Shown here: one piece after another, positions 38,312 through 51,830 of the stretch
Layout: the number at the start of each line of letters is the position of its first letter
How positions within the stretch are numbered: the first letter of the stretch is position 1
Source of the DNA: Albula goreensis
Lineage: Eukaryota; Chordata; Actinopteri; Albuliformes; Albulidae
DNA length: 64,000 nucleotides
Assembly (NCBI GenBank): GCA_022829145.1
Contig: CM040745.1
Coordinates: 15,115,501-15,179,500, forward strand
Direction of reading: 5' to 3'
Made by a program: the position numbers and the translations under genes
The notes under the pieces: model-generated
Seen by the model: only the letters and a program-made list of their open reading frames with translations
Databases searched by the model: none
What the model was told of the DNA's origin: nothing

Positions 38312-41004
38312 GTAGGCACATGCATGTGAGTTTACATGTGTCTATGTGAGGCAGGGAAAAAACTGCAGAGAGGTCTTAGTCTGCCCTTCAGTGGTGAATG
38401 TCTGCAACATAACAAGCTTTGTCCTCTAGCTTGCTCAGTCAGGGGAGAGACTCGGGGCTCGGTTAAACCCTGGTGCAGTTTAGCTGTTCTCATTTTGAAG
38501 AACATGACAATGCACTATGTCCCATGAAGGTCAGACCCAATGAAAGTTATTCACCTGTAATTCTTCAGCACTCTTGGCATTGTATGAGTTGCATACATAG
38601 AATGTATGAGTATGTTTAGTAACCACATTAGCATTTAATCTCCAAACAGATGCAGTTAGCTTTGCATTACTGATTATTTTCTATGCATTACGTGATTAAA
38701 CGCTCTGTTCATGCCTTGGATTTCTTTTCACCATAAACCACTTTTGCTTACTTTTAATAATGTGAGAGAATTGTATTGATTTGTGTTTGAACATACGTGG
38801 CACGCATGTGAAAGCAGTGGAGAGACTTCAATAAATCACATCTAAAAGACTGAGCCTTTTCCATGGTGAGTCCTTCAATCCGTGACAAATGACAACAGTC
38901 CAAGGAAGACAGTAATCAATCTCTATTACATTTACAAATGCTAAAACAATGTTCACCTTTTCTCCTTGTCCACACATACATTAGTTTTTTTTTTTTCTCC
39001 ACACATACAGTAGTTGCTGAGCTTGCATTCGCTCAAAAGCTAGGATAATAGTATAAACATTATTTTCAAAAGGTCAACTTTCAGGCATTAAGCCCTGAGC
39101 AGCTTGCTAATAGCTTGGTGGGCTGAGAGAGACATTGATCGGGGTATCGTCCCTTAAGCCACTCCTAAGTATGCATGCTTATTTGTTCCTATAATTGAGC
39201 TTGAGGCTGTCTCACCTTGTGGAACACCAGAGATACACAGTGGAGGTAGAAATACTCCTTACTTTGGTGAGGTGCAGGGATGTAATATTGCTGTACTCTA
39301 TGGTTAGACAGTCCCTTGGGCTAGTCAAGCTTTTTGGGTAAATGTCAAGATCATCAAGTTGAACACTTGTCATATTAAACTGGCAAATTGCAAATGAACT
39401 GCTGCCCATTTGTTTATCAAAAGGAGGTTAATTTCTACTGTATAGTATAATAATTTGAACTGTGCATGGTGTTTGTTGTTTTTGTTTGTTATCCCCTTTG
39501 TACAAAATTTACAACTGGCAGTGATTGGGGTCAGATATCACAGTTTGTACATTAAGCAATGTTTCAACATTGTTTAATTGTATTAGACTGGAAAATGAAT
39601 GGTGTGATAACTGACCCCTGTCACAACTGACCTGGCTCAACCCTGTCAAAAATTCACTAAGGACTGTCATTTATAATGTAAAGGAAATCCTCTCAAAGAA
39701 GCCTCTGAACACTGAGGTACTTTTGCTTATCACATCAAGGCCATCATATAATAGAAAACCATACTATCTTTGTAGCCTTGGATTAAGATTGAGGACCCAA
39801 CAGAAAACTGCTGATTACTACTTGAAGGACACAAATCCCACAACCAGGAGGAGAAACAGCTGAAATCCAACTCCTCAAGAAATACTACCAAAAGCTGTAA
39901 ACAAATGAAACTTTCCTTTCCTAGATTTGTAAAATGTCCATATATAAAAGTCCAAATGTTCTTCTTTCATTCCAATAGATGCGCAAATATGAACTCGCTT
40001 ATCAATTCCACCCAATGGATACTCTAATGTCCTTATATTGAAGGGTTTCATGCCTTGTAAACCATATTTTACAGCATAAATAATCATGTTAAATGGTAGT
40101 GATTAGTGAGCTATATAGCCAAAAGAAAAAAAGAACGGAAACTGAGATAGGGGTTTGTATAGTGAAGATCCATGCAGATGGTTCTTGGTGAGTGATAGCA
40201 GCTCATAAGCCATCCTCATGGGTCAGAAACCTGCATGATGTAGGAAAATGCCTTCTCTGGTAATGCATGGTTGCCTATGTCCTCCAAAAGGGCAATTCTT
40301 TACATGGTTACTTGTGAAAAATGCCACATTCATATGTATAGCTATTAACTGCATTTAGTAATTACACTTTGCATGTTTTTTCCACATGTTACAAAATGAA
40401 TGTGTAAGAACTTTATACATTTGTGTCTGTCCTTTTTGATTGTTTAATGGCTGAATAAATGTAAAATATACAGTATAAATGTTCAATATTATAATGTTGC
40501 ATAGCAAGGTATTTGCCATAACTGATAATAATCAATACCATGGCTCATTCTCAATATAGCTATCAACATGGATGTGAAATAGATCTGAATTGCATACTGA
40601 TTGCACATGTGCATTTTCAATCCATAAAGGCGCAGTTATTTTTTTTTTTCTTATTGTTGTTGCATATTTCCTTAAGGACATGTTTGTCCGTGCTCTGGAA
40701 TTTATGTATGTATAAGAGTGCTTTCACATCAGTTTCAGTTTTTATAAATCTCAGTTTGTATGTCGATACTCATGTAAGCTCAAATCTATGCTTGTAAAAG
40801 TTGTATAAACGAGGCTGCTGGTCTGAGTGGATACTCTGAAGGTGCCCATTTGTCTTATAAAAGAAAGAGTTGCATTCATCCATCTTAATAAGCTCAACCT
40901 CTGTTTATATACAGTCCATACAACTGCACAGAACATTTAAGAGTAACAGCTTTGAAAGTGAATTACCCTAATAACTGTTAATATCTCGCAAGTACTCAAA
41001 TTCC

Positions 41005-41007
<3 letters not shown>

Positions 41008-41101
<94 letters not shown>

Positions 41102-41120
41102 CACACACACACACACACAT
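41008..41120. repeat. (CA)n microsatellite, longest in the window
   Basis: Dinucleotide run of about 112 bp with a single phase slip (aa) at 41100-41101. The poly-Cys-Val frames on the minus strand are artefacts. Confidence 0.98.
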
Positions 41121-42399
41121 ACATAAGGAAGCTGGAGTTTAATGTCATTCCTGGCCTGGGGTTTGGCCTGAGCCCTCTGATACATGGTGTGGGTCTGAGT
41201 GGGATCCACTCTTCCCTGCTCTCCCTCACCCTCCCCTGCTCTCTGACAGTACCATTCAGAGAAGTAGTAGGCCAAAGCTAGACACTACCTTCGGCAGGAC
41301 TGAAGCAATGCTTTTAACATCTATTTATAAGCACAGATCCGGCTTTCATTACCGGAAAGAAACATTCCCCTGTTGTGTCTTTTTTTTTCTACAGCGAGCC
41401 CAGGAAAAAAAAATCAGTATATCAGTTAAACATCACAAATACAAATGACTTAACATAGAAGAAAAACATAATGCAGTTTATAACTCAAATTGTTATCTTT
41501 TTTTGTTAATCTTTTCATAGCACTTCCCAAAATGTGGCAAGAGAATGATATCCATCAGGTTGCATACCCTTTACCTTCTTTTATGGAACAAGTTAATCTT
41601 TGGAGTTACATTAGAGGAGTTTATCAGCTCTATACACTGCTGAAAACATAGATCTTGCCAATGACTTTTTGGAATGAATTACTGAGAATGAAATAATAAT
41701 GCATTAGTAACAATAATACCAACATAGTAGGATAATGATCATTTTCCATTTCTCATCCTTACTGTTATAAATGTGTTCTAATTTCTGATTTAGCCACATT
41801 GTTGAGGCTGTTCAATGGAAACACTCTGAAGCACTTGACTGACAGGTTTTTATTTTTTCCAGAGTGACCACAAATGAAAAAAGATATGTAATCATTATAG
41901 TTAGTGTTATGGGTAAAGTATGACTAGGCATCAGCCGATTTACAAGCAGACCCTACATGCACTTCAAAATCCTTGTGCCAGCAACAATAACAGACTCAGA
42001 GAAATTGACATGAAATTGGTTCTAAGAAATTAATATATCTCTCACAGTGTTTCTTTTTTAACGTGGTCATTACATTTGTGGGTGAAATTACTGGTGAGGT
42101 TTGTACAACATGAATATAATCAATTAGATGGTCAAACATAAGGCCTCATTATTTAACTTCACAGGAGGCAATTACTGTAGATGGGATCTGAGAAATAATA
42201 CCACCCCTCACCCCCACTCTCACTCCCAACCCACAGCCTTTTTAAATGAGCCTGTTCCATATAAAGATGTATGAAACAAACAGTTTGTCCATTTTTCCCC
42301 GGTGGAGAAGGGCACAATGGCAGTAAAATCATTTTATGTGCTTAGCCTGTCGCAGCAAAAATGTAACAGTCTTTCAGGCTTATTAAGATGAAGCCCATA

Positions 42400-42660
42400 G
42401 TCTCCTAGACAGTTTAATAACTGTTCTTTATGTTATAATAACGCAGGCAATTTTGGCGTGGAGGGTTTCAATTTCTGAGGCAGCGTCCATCATTCGGAGG
42501 AGAGATTAGGGTCCTGTGTGTGGCTAATCGGTGACAGAGTCAAATTGCGCAGACTGTAGCTCAAGTTGTTGTTAATGAGGCCATTTGCTCGTGGCGCCAT
42601 TCAAGGGGAACTAATCGCTGAGCACGGAGGGGTGCTGGCACTAGGGGGCAGTCAGCTGTG
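42400..42660. promoter_or_regulatory. Candidate conserved noncoding island ending in a CTCF-like motif
   Basis: Complex, CpG-retaining stretch (ttttggcgtggagg, gtggctaatcggtgac, tgctcgtggcgcc, aactaatcgctgagc) with homeodomain cores, free of simple repeats and without an open frame. The CTCF-like site at 42638 is at its right end. Confidence 0.35.
42638..42651 (+). promoter_or_regulatory. CTCF-like motif, forward orientation
   Basis: gcactagggggcag matches the core consensus CCASYAGRKGGCRS at 13 of 14 positions (first base differs). It sits at the end of a CpG-retaining island in the gene desert. Match is by eye; occupancy is unknown. Confidence 0.45.
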
Positions 42661-42866
42661 GGTTCACTGGTGAGGATCCAGCCTGATTTGTGTGGGTTAC
42701 TGCAGCTTGCCTGTGGTTTTGTGCCCTTATCTTTGCTTTGTGGGAATTATACACATACCACTTTGAGTTTTTGTGCTGAGAGAGAAAACTGGAAGCCTTG
42801 CTCTCTGTATTCAATTAAGTTTTGTTCATTGGGAAACAAGAAAAAATATATTTGATGGGACATGGC

Positions 42867-42918
42867 AATGAATGAATGAATGAATGAATGAATGAATGAA
42901 TGAATGAATGAATGAATG
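42867..42918. repeat. (AATG)n microsatellite
   Basis: Perfect tetranucleotide run of about 13 units. Confidence 0.97.
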
Positions 42919-44099
42919 TTTCCCCTACCTCTCAAAAGATGGAAATCTAAAATTCCCATTGACTGTAATATACAATTTCACTGAAACCTCCCAAATTATT
43001 TATTTTTTTTACTTCATCCATTACTTTGGGGGATAATCCTGGCAACCCTAGTGACTTTGGCTTGCAATAAATAAAACAAAGCCAAATATTCTACCTTGCT
43101 ATAAGTGTTGAATACTGCAGAACTATTGTGGAAAAGGTAACGAGAAATCCACATATGTAAAACACCCCATATTTCTCCAAAATGATGATCCAAAATTGAT
43201 TTAAATGCCTGCCAAATAATACGAGCAAGTGTAAAACTTAGTATCACTCTGTTATCCATCAGTTGAAATATTGGCACAGAGGTCTAATTTATTGAATGCA
43301 CTGATGTTCAGCTATAATTCTCCAGTCTCGCAATGATTAATAGCAGCATTTAAACACGTACATTTCCTTTATTAAATTCAGGCCATATTAGTCTTTCAAT
43401 ATGATTATGGGTTTGTCAAATAACCCACTGACTGCAATTCATGGGGTAGCAGAAAATGTTTTTTTTTGAAGACCAGTAACATAAAAAATGTAGTTTTAAA
43501 CATTAGAAATCTGTGATAAATGTTTGTTTTCTATGCATTTGCACAGTACTATATTAGAATATGTCATTGGCTATAACAAGCAGAAAAGTATGCTTTCATA
43601 GTGTACCTGGTGTAGATTACTGTTCTGTCGAGGAGAGGAAGAGAAGTTCTTTACTGTGAAATGAGCATTTCTGTAAAACATTTTTAGATTCTGATTCTTG
43701 CTGTAGTCAGAAAAAGGGTAGCATTCACTTAAAACATTTTTAAATGTGCATTCTGGCCTCCTTGTTCACTGGGGAGATAACCTGAAATATATACTCTCTA
43801 AATTGTCCCAGTTCCTGAGTAGAATGTTGTGACATATTTGCTAAGAGTTCATTCATAATTTTGTTTATAAATCACTTCATAAATTTGGCTCAACATTTTT
43901 CTTCAAAAGGATTACTAAAAAGCACACCAGCATTGGGCTTGATTCAGTCAGATGCACCCAGTCTCTATGAGGGTGAATGCAATTCAGTCAAAACAGACAT
44001 TCAGGACATGTTCACTGGTCTCCAATAATTCTGTTCGATTGATAATTCTATTGATTGAATTGCACATGTATTTGAAGAGACAAAGTGTGCTTGTTTGAA

Positions 44100-44300
44100 T
44101 CTATCATCGCAAATACTCTTGTCCAATGCCACTTACATATCACAGGTTTTGCACTGTATTTGTGTGTAGATGGGTTTTTACCAAATACTTCAGACAAAGT
44201 ATGAAGAGATCTCCAGGTAAAGCAGCCATCCCATGTGAGAAATTCAAATCTGCAACCTTCTGGCTTTATTAGTGAAGTTTACTTGTAGTTTCATTGCTTA
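44100..44300 (-). mobile_element. Old tRNA-derived SINE
   Basis: On the minus strand the copy reads tRNA-like head ccagaaggttgcagatttga, a middle segment, and then the conserved tail gtaagtggcattggacaaga plus gtatttgcgatga. That matches the head-to-tail order of V-SINE-like fish elements, whose 3' region typically reads like gtaagtcgctttggataaaa. Divergence is high and the ends are approximate. Confidence 0.6.
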
Positions 44301-44676
44301 GAGAAATCAACTCTGTATAATGTATAATGATGAAACAGAGCCCCAAAACAGTACTGAGCACAGGGCAGCCCAGCTCACTGTTCCCCACTATCCCCAGCAT
44401 GCGAGGTCACTCACATCGCCGCCTAACACGACAGCATTCAGCTTTTTTCAGACCTGCCCGTCTGATATTCAGCAGCCTGAGATATCTTACTCCATTTGTT
44501 GAACTATAGTGGGATCAAAATGTTGTCTGAGATTACAATCTGCCCATGTCCACAGGCTGAGTATCTTCAGAGTCCTTACGTTTGACTTTATCAGAACAAT
44601 AAGACTTAGTACTGGCCTGTCAGGCCTTCTTTCTGCAGGTTACACACAGATGGGAAAACAAGTCTATTTGACAGTT

Positions 44677-44680
<4 letters not shown>

Positions 44681-44708
<28 letters not shown>
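44681..44708. repeat. (TC)n microsatellite
   Basis: Perfect run of 14 units. A shorter, imperfect TC tract lies at 44846-44867. Confidence 0.96.
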
Positions 44709-44711
<3 letters not shown>

Positions 44712-45057
44712 TGGAGGTGGGATGGGAGAGATAAGTGTAGGTCTCTAGTGGCTAGGTTCTTTTAATTTGCTTTAGTTTTGTTTATTGCAAGGTGGTTGTA
44801 AGGGTTGGTTGGGATGTACACTAAAGGGATTTTAAATGTCAAAGTCTCTCTCTCCCTCTCTCTCTCCTGGTACACATACATCAAACCATCACATGAAACT
44901 GCTCAAGAGGGAGAGCCAGACAATCACACAAACATCTACTTCCACCATTTTAAAAATGTTATGATTAAAACTAGACTACAAATATTAAGCAATTTACTCA
45001 TATACTTACCTTGAAAACACTTGCTCAATCATAGTTTGTCCTAGCACAAATCAGTGT

Positions 45058-45077
45058 AAAAAAAAAAAAAAAAAAAA
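45058..45077. repeat. A(20) tract
   Basis: Mononucleotide run directly beside a CNE-like stretch at 45078-45300. Confidence 0.95.
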
Positions 45078-48000
45078 CGGTTATAAAGCCATTTTAAAAC
45101 ACTGCAAACTCATTTTGCAACCATTGCCATTTTGCAAATGAGCCATTTGCTCATTTAGAGGAGTGAATTGCATTCATTTGATGTTTGATTTCCTCTTTTA
45201 ATGAAAGCGAGAGCAGGACAGTCATTTGTTTTTTTTCCACAAAGAAACAATTCTTTTTTAGCTCATTCATTTGCATATTTTTAAACCCTGTATATAATAT
45301 AGATTAAATGTTTCATTATTATTGTATGGTAATTCAACAAAACAACGAACATGTACGTTTATTTTTCAGAAAATCACTTTAATACCTAGAAAATAGCAAT
45401 TTTTTGCCAAATGTATAATTAATATTAGCTTATATGTTTTTTTTACCCCATGATTCACATCTAAATGTGATATTTGAATACTGAAAATGTTCATTGTCTG
45501 TAACTGTTCAGATTGTGTGTCATACCATGTAGTTATGAATTAGTGTAAGGCCACTTGTCAATGGCAGACATTTTTGGCAATTTGTTTATAGTGTTTCATG
45601 TCATTGTGGTCAGATTTATTTGAGAAGAAAAACTGTAAGATATGAGAATCAAGGAATAAAAATAATAAGCAGAAAAAAAAAATTAAAAATTAAAAATAAA
45701 ACAGAGGCCAAAAATGTTCATCTATATTGGAAAGGCATATCTAGGCAGCTGAGCTGAAATGGTAGGCCTTTCAGTATGTCCTAAACTAGAGTTATGTTTA
45801 GTACTGAAAGCACTAACAAGAAAACAGAAAACTATTACACTTGCCCATATATGTGGCAATAACCACCACATTCTGAGATTGCGACACAAACTATGACTGA
45901 CATACATTATGTTAGTGTGGCAGTTCCAACTCCAACATTCCTTGCAGTACACTCAATTGCTATTTTCAAAAATCATATGCCATGTTTTGAATGAAAAGGG
46001 GTCAAATGTAATGGTTGTGTTCTCATCAGGAAATGTAACGTCAAAAGGGCGCTTCCTGTGAGGACTGAAACACAGACACTACTGCCTTATGAATTGTGGA
46101 AATCTTTATGTGACTCACTGAGCCATGCCATTTAGATGGGGATGAAATGAGCTATAAGGTCAAGGAACAAAGGGTGAATTTTGGGGTCAGCAACTAGGAG
46201 AGAGAGGCCTGTGTGTGGGGGATCAGGGGGAACCTGTGTGTCAGTCTGTGAAACAGGAATCACTCTTTGAATGACAGCTCAGACATTTAATTAATAGCAG
46301 CTCAACGGATCCTGTTTATTTTTAGGAAACTCACAGAAGGTTGTCATGTACATTTTGAAACATTTTTAGACAGGCCATTTATCAGTGTTGCAAACAACAT
46401 GATCAGTGATTGGCACGCAGATTTCCACTGATGTGGCCTGGAGACTGAGGCTCGGTCAGAGATCAGTTCCATGATGTGCTAATCTCATACACCACAGGGG
46501 AAACAGATTATCTAAATACAGGCACACTTGGCATCTACTTCTGAAATATAATCATGGGATTATGATGATGATGGCTGGCATTATATAATTTGTAGCTGGA
46601 ACCTTGCCATTTATAGGAAAGGATAAAACAAACAACAGCATCAAATTCTCATGTCATTAGCCCTCACACAGGAAGACACCATGTGGTTAAAGCTGTGAGT
46701 GTGTTATTAGCCTGAACATGGCTGTAAAGCCCTTCCACACGTGCTGGTAACAAACTGCCATTCAGGAGGTTGCCTGCTACTGGGTACTGACTGTGAAAAA
46801 CATAAGGAGAGTTAGTGAGAGGCAAGGCTGTCTGTGCGATGAGTATCTCTATGTCTGTTTCATCAGCGCATGTAAAGGATCTGTCTGTGTATACAGCATC
46901 GACACATTTGTCTCTATGAGCCATATGTGTATGTGTATCTGCTAGGTATACTCAGAATTTAAGCTGAAGCAGAGTAAAGCCTTTCCTCTATAGGTTGCAA
47001 GCATACTCACCTCTGCCTTCATGTCCCAGATACATCCTCTATTACCAGATAAGATATGGCTACAGCTGCTGTGACAATAAACTTATATACATTGTATATT
47101 AATGTACCATAAGCAGATGACACTTTGCATGCAATTACTATCTAAAACATCACAGGTGGGCTGTGCACCAACCTGGGTAAAAATACAGACCAGGTGGATT
47201 TATGTGTGCGGTGGTAACCAATGACATTTGGAAACATTTATTAATACAGTCCTATGTTCATCAAGATAAGTACACTCTATGAGCTAATACAAACAGCAGA
47301 ATTACTGATACAATTATTACTGGGGCAACTATAGAGGTCAATGTTTTGGTGTGAAAAGACTTGGGATTCTGTCAAATTCAGTCAGTTTGTTTTCATCTTT
47401 GTTTAAATGTTAAGTCCTAGTTTATTATGTTAAGTTAATTTGGTCATCCCTGCACTAAAAAAACTCTGATTGTGAGCAAAGGAAATGGCCAATTGAATTT
47501 CTTTTTTAAAGAAAGTTACGGACAAATGTTAATAAAAATCCAATTTTAAATCCCAGAACTTTTATATACAGGACACATCTTCCTCTACGTTTTGGTCTGC
47601 AGATGCTCCCCCTCTCTTTCTCCTTCTCTTGGGTGTGTAGTTTAACGCAGTGTCCTCCAGCGGGTCTGATAATGAGATTTGGAGATGCCGTAAATAAAGC
47701 TCTGTTCCTCCTGCAGAGACACAGCACACTCGATTATGTAAAACAGTCCCACGCGCTTCCTTTGAACTGCGGAAAATGTGCAGAAAATTTGGAACCTCTG
47801 ATGCATTTATAAAAGATAATTAGGGTTCAAATGGAGGTTAAAATGGTGGCTGCTTTGTAAACTGATGTTAATACTAAATGGTTTCATGCTGAATTGTAAT
47901 GACAGTTTTTTCAAACTGAAAGTTTGATGTTCAATTTTACTGCTTTCAAATGTCGAACACAGAAAAATTATGATAACTACTTTGTTTTAAAGAATGCCGT

Positions 48001-49439
48001 TATGTGTATTTAAAGTTCAAAGCACTGAAAATTGACCTCATGGAGCGCAGTTATGCAGAAAATATTGTTGATACAATTCAAAACTGTAGTGTTTTAAAGT
48101 ACTGGGCTTACAGTAGTACTTACACTTAGGCATACACTTTTGCTGACATTTACAGTGGGGGCACATGTATTAACTGCCCTTGAAACTCAATGGGAAAATA
48201 CTATTGAATACTAAAATATGAAATTTTAGACAAGTATGTTCTTAGGCACAACAAACATCCACACCTGGACCCCAATATATTAGATGAAACATTAAACTGA
48301 AAAGAAAACTGAAAAACGGAATATAGCCTTATTAGCTGTACCCTGATATTTTTCTACATCTGAATAGATTTATGTTTGGATAAAGATATTCTTCTCATCA
48401 CATTTCCTGTTTTCTCAAACATAGTTGAGGATATATTATGTTATAGGTAGGGATTGGCAGTAGGATTTCTATGAACCATAATTTGGAGGAGATATCATAT
48501 AGCATCACTTGATGATGTGGATCAATAACCACATTGGACGTAGATAGAAAAAGAGATTGATTCAAACAAATCAGAGACTGACAACTGAGTATAGCACCAC
48601 GACAAGGGGTTCATACAACCTCATTTCAAACATCACTAAGTATACAGAGTCACTGGGTTCAATTATTACTCTACATGGTAGAATTATACCCAGGACATAC
48701 ACACCTGTATTAGGTGATCAGACACACCCTATGGTGCAGAACAATGGTCCTGTTTTATAAACCCCAGGAATAGCGAAACACCTTCCATGGCCTCCCTAGC
48801 TAACAGACCTAAACATCACTATAATACATACTACAATATTAATATTTTGTCAAATATCTGTGTTTTCATTATTTCTCTAACCCCTATGAAGGACATTTAC
48901 AAGACACAGATATAGTTTATTGAATGAACACAACTACATCTTCTAAGGCTTTTTAATACAAGGCAAAATGGATTTCGTGTGTAAGACGGGTAATACACCT
49001 TTGATTCGATTTTCAACCTCTTCAAAACTGAGCAGAATATAAAGTGATACTCCACAAAGACAATTCAGGCATATTTTGTAAAAACAAAACAAAAACAAAT
49101 AAATTAAAAAAAAAGAACAGAATGTATCATCGCAAATTATTTACAGTGAATGATGAATCTTTTAAAAATGTGTTTACATCCTTCTATACATTTTAAAATG
49201 AAAAAGGTGACAATGAGTTTGACCAACCCAGTATGGGAAAAGGGATCTAGCCTTTTAGCAAAATGCACATTTCTCATTTCCAGCTGTGACTGCCACTGTA
49301 TCGCAGTGCTTAAAACCCCAGTCGCCGCCATTAGATATTCTTTTTATTTTGCCAATGAATATTATAACTTACATCCCACCCTCTTCACTGGCCTCTTTTT
49401 CCACATCATTACCTCACTATGTGCCAAGACTGTTAAATA

Positions 49440-49640
49440 AAATCTTTTTAGAAGCGTTTCACATTGGCTTCTTTGGCTAAATGCTCTTTATCACAGTTGA
49501 GGAGGCAGAGATAATGCTGTAGGGTCTGGTCTCCAGCGCTGTGCAATTACCTCGTGTCGGAAAATTGCTATCGTTAAATCTTTTGCTGAAATTACCATTG
49601 GCACTTTGTGTGTTCAACATAGAGCTATTTTCATCAGTGC
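49440..49640. promoter_or_regulatory. Candidate conserved noncoding island
   Basis: Complex sequence (gcgctgtgcaattacctcgt, cggaaaattgctatcgttaa, tgctgaaattaccattgg) with TAAT/ATTA cores and CpGs, directly left of the 49-bp duplication. No exon frame is convincing. Confidence 0.3.
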
Positions 49641-49696
49641 ATTGTGAGTGGGGGAAGTGGGGGAGGTATTGTGCTATTTTCACCAGGGCATTGTGA
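49624..49696. repeat. Two-copy direct duplication, 49-bp period
   Basis: The 24-bp words at 49624-49647 and 49673-49696 (beginning gctattttca, ending cattgtga) match at 22 of 24 positions. A G-rich linker (gtgggggaagtgggggagg) separates them. Confidence 0.7.
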
Positions 49697-51423
49697 TTTT
49701 GGGTGGTTGGGTGGGTACCTGGGGACAGGCCTAACACAGTTATTCATCATTGCAACACGCCAGTTTTAAACCAGTCCCTAACTCCTGTTATTGTTCCAAA
49801 CAAACAGCTTGCAAGTATGATTGCAAGCTGTGCTATTCACATTTGAATGTATCCACTACAACGACATAAATCTAAATCGACATGTGCATTGCACTGGAAA
49901 TTAGGTTTAATGGATTTACCGTAATGTTACAAGTTAATGGTTTTATAAATTTGATTTCAAATAATACAAAAACACAAGGTATTTGGAATATTTAAAGGTA
50001 TGTGGAACTTTATGAGACGTTTTAATACCTCTTTCATAGATACTAGAATTGAGTTAGTATTACTACAAATAGTATTATTTTTCTGATATCATTATCAGCA
50101 TTGTAATCACTGTCACCAAAGTATATTGCAGGATTCTGGTTAGATTCCTGTTTGCTCATTCCCCAAAAGTCTTTGAATGTTTTTTGTTTTTTTTTTTGTT
50201 CCGATGATGTTGCATAAAACCAGTACAGGGATATCAGCTAATACAATCCCCTAATAGTTATCATTTAGTCATGCCATATCATCATGGATGGCTTATGTCA
50301 AAATAACAGTCTCAAAGTAAGAGGTGAACTATCAGAGTAATTACACTTTGCTAGCTTTCCTATTATGATTATTATAAATTAAAATCCATGATTTCAAATT
50401 ATTCATTGAATATCAGAACACTGAAAGAACTCCTGCTCCTTTAATATTCTCTATGAGAACTAAGCGGAATCCAATAAACTGTATGTTGGAAACACCAGTA
50501 CATTTTTAGCTGGGATTATAACACAAGCTTACATGCTTCTGCACCACTGTTATTACCCCAACATCCTGTTCATTGCCTCTTAAAAGCTATTACAAAATGA
50601 GGTGCCTCTTTTACCGTGGGAAAGACATCTGGACTGCGATATGGTACTCAATCAGCAGTCCAGCTATCTGTCTGAACTCTGCAAATGAAGCTCCAGCATG
50701 CCAATTATAATTGCATATTCCACAGGGAGGGATTTTCCCCAAAGGATACGGACAATTTCTACTTTCCCCATGGAAAATGCAATACTCTCTTACGTCTGAA
50801 CATCACCACTACTAAAACACAAGTATAACTGCATTACTCTTCTATTCATGTTTAATACTTTTTTCAGGATCGGCTATTCATTTACTAGTCACTGCAAACA
50901 GATAGGACGATGAAAAAACCATGACAGAAATAACACGTGAGCAATCCCCACACTGCAACAGAGAAGACATGCGGTCTCACAAAATTATTTATCAGCTCAT
51001 GTACTAAACAACGCTCAGGTGAAAAAAGAACAAAAATATGGGACAAAGAAAAAGGCTGTCATTGTAAAGGAATGTATTTGTAGTGAATGGAACAGTCAGC
51101 TGGTTCTCTAAAGAGTTTAACTTTCAAGCTTGTAAGATTTCCTCCGTTCAGTTAGAAGCTTTCATTGATTTAATTTTTTCATGGCTGCTCCTCAATTCAT
51201 GAAAATCATTAAATTGTGCTCTGGCAGTGCACAATTTCAAATACTGCCTCACACTTCAGACATTTTACCTTAAACATTCAAAATGGGTGGACAAGTGTTT
51301 GGCTAGTCTTTGATATAATGCATTTATATGTGTGGAGGCAAGTTTTAATCTCAAAACCTGAACATAATTTTAATTTGAATAATGAAATTCAATATAAAAA
51401 CTTTAAAATGATACAAATACTGT

Positions 51424-51447
51424 AAAAAAAAAAAAAAAAAAAAAAAA
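51424..51447. repeat. A(24) tract
   Basis: Mononucleotide run; no retrotransposon head was recognised on either side. Confidence 0.95.
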
Positions 51448-51589
51448 TGTATGGGAAAGGAAGAAAAAATCAGTCACAGTAGATTGTGGGAATACTGTCA
51501 AACATCAAACTAGTAGTTTATCCACACACAATCCAAATGAATTCAGAACAAAAAAATGAAATAACGTATTAGTTTAAACTGAAATTATT

Positions 51590-51830
51590 ATTCATATGTT
51601 TGACAAATAGGTGTTGAGCGAGCTGTTGAAACGACTCCAGTGGAGCAGAGACATGGCGCGAGTAGATGGTTATTAATCAGTGTCGGCACCTCTCTCTGCC
51701 CCAGCCTCCTACCGGATGGATGTCCAGGGTTATCAAAGCTTGTTTTCACAGATTAAAAAGCACACCTGTCTGCAAAGATCGATGGAGACAGTAAAAATGG
51801 CAGATAAGCCTTGGGTAAGAGGAGCCTTTA
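51590..51830. promoter_or_regulatory. Candidate conserved noncoding island
   Basis: CpG-retaining complex sequence (gttgagcgagctgttgaaac, acatggcgcgagtagatgg, ttattaatcagtgtcggc) about 1.5 kb beyond the nsun3 3' end. No coding frame is recognised. Confidence 0.3.

Larger units (their letters stand above)
35690..42399. other. Gene desert segment; no gene seen
   Basis: AT-rich, apart from purine/pyrimidine-biased sequence at 36410-37400 that carries the hairpins listed separately. Frames at 37018-37430 are pyrimidine-tract translations rich in Ser and Leu. The (TG)n and (CA)n tracts are listed separately. Confidence 0.6.
42920..49439. other. Gene desert segment; no gene seen apart from one SINE
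   Basis: AT-rich sequence. Complex stretches lie at 45078-45300 (repeated ttttgcaa and tcatttgc words) and 47480-47830 (cagcgggtctgataatgaga, gagatgccgtaaataaagct); both are possible conserved noncoding elements. No exon is supported. Confidence 0.6.
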
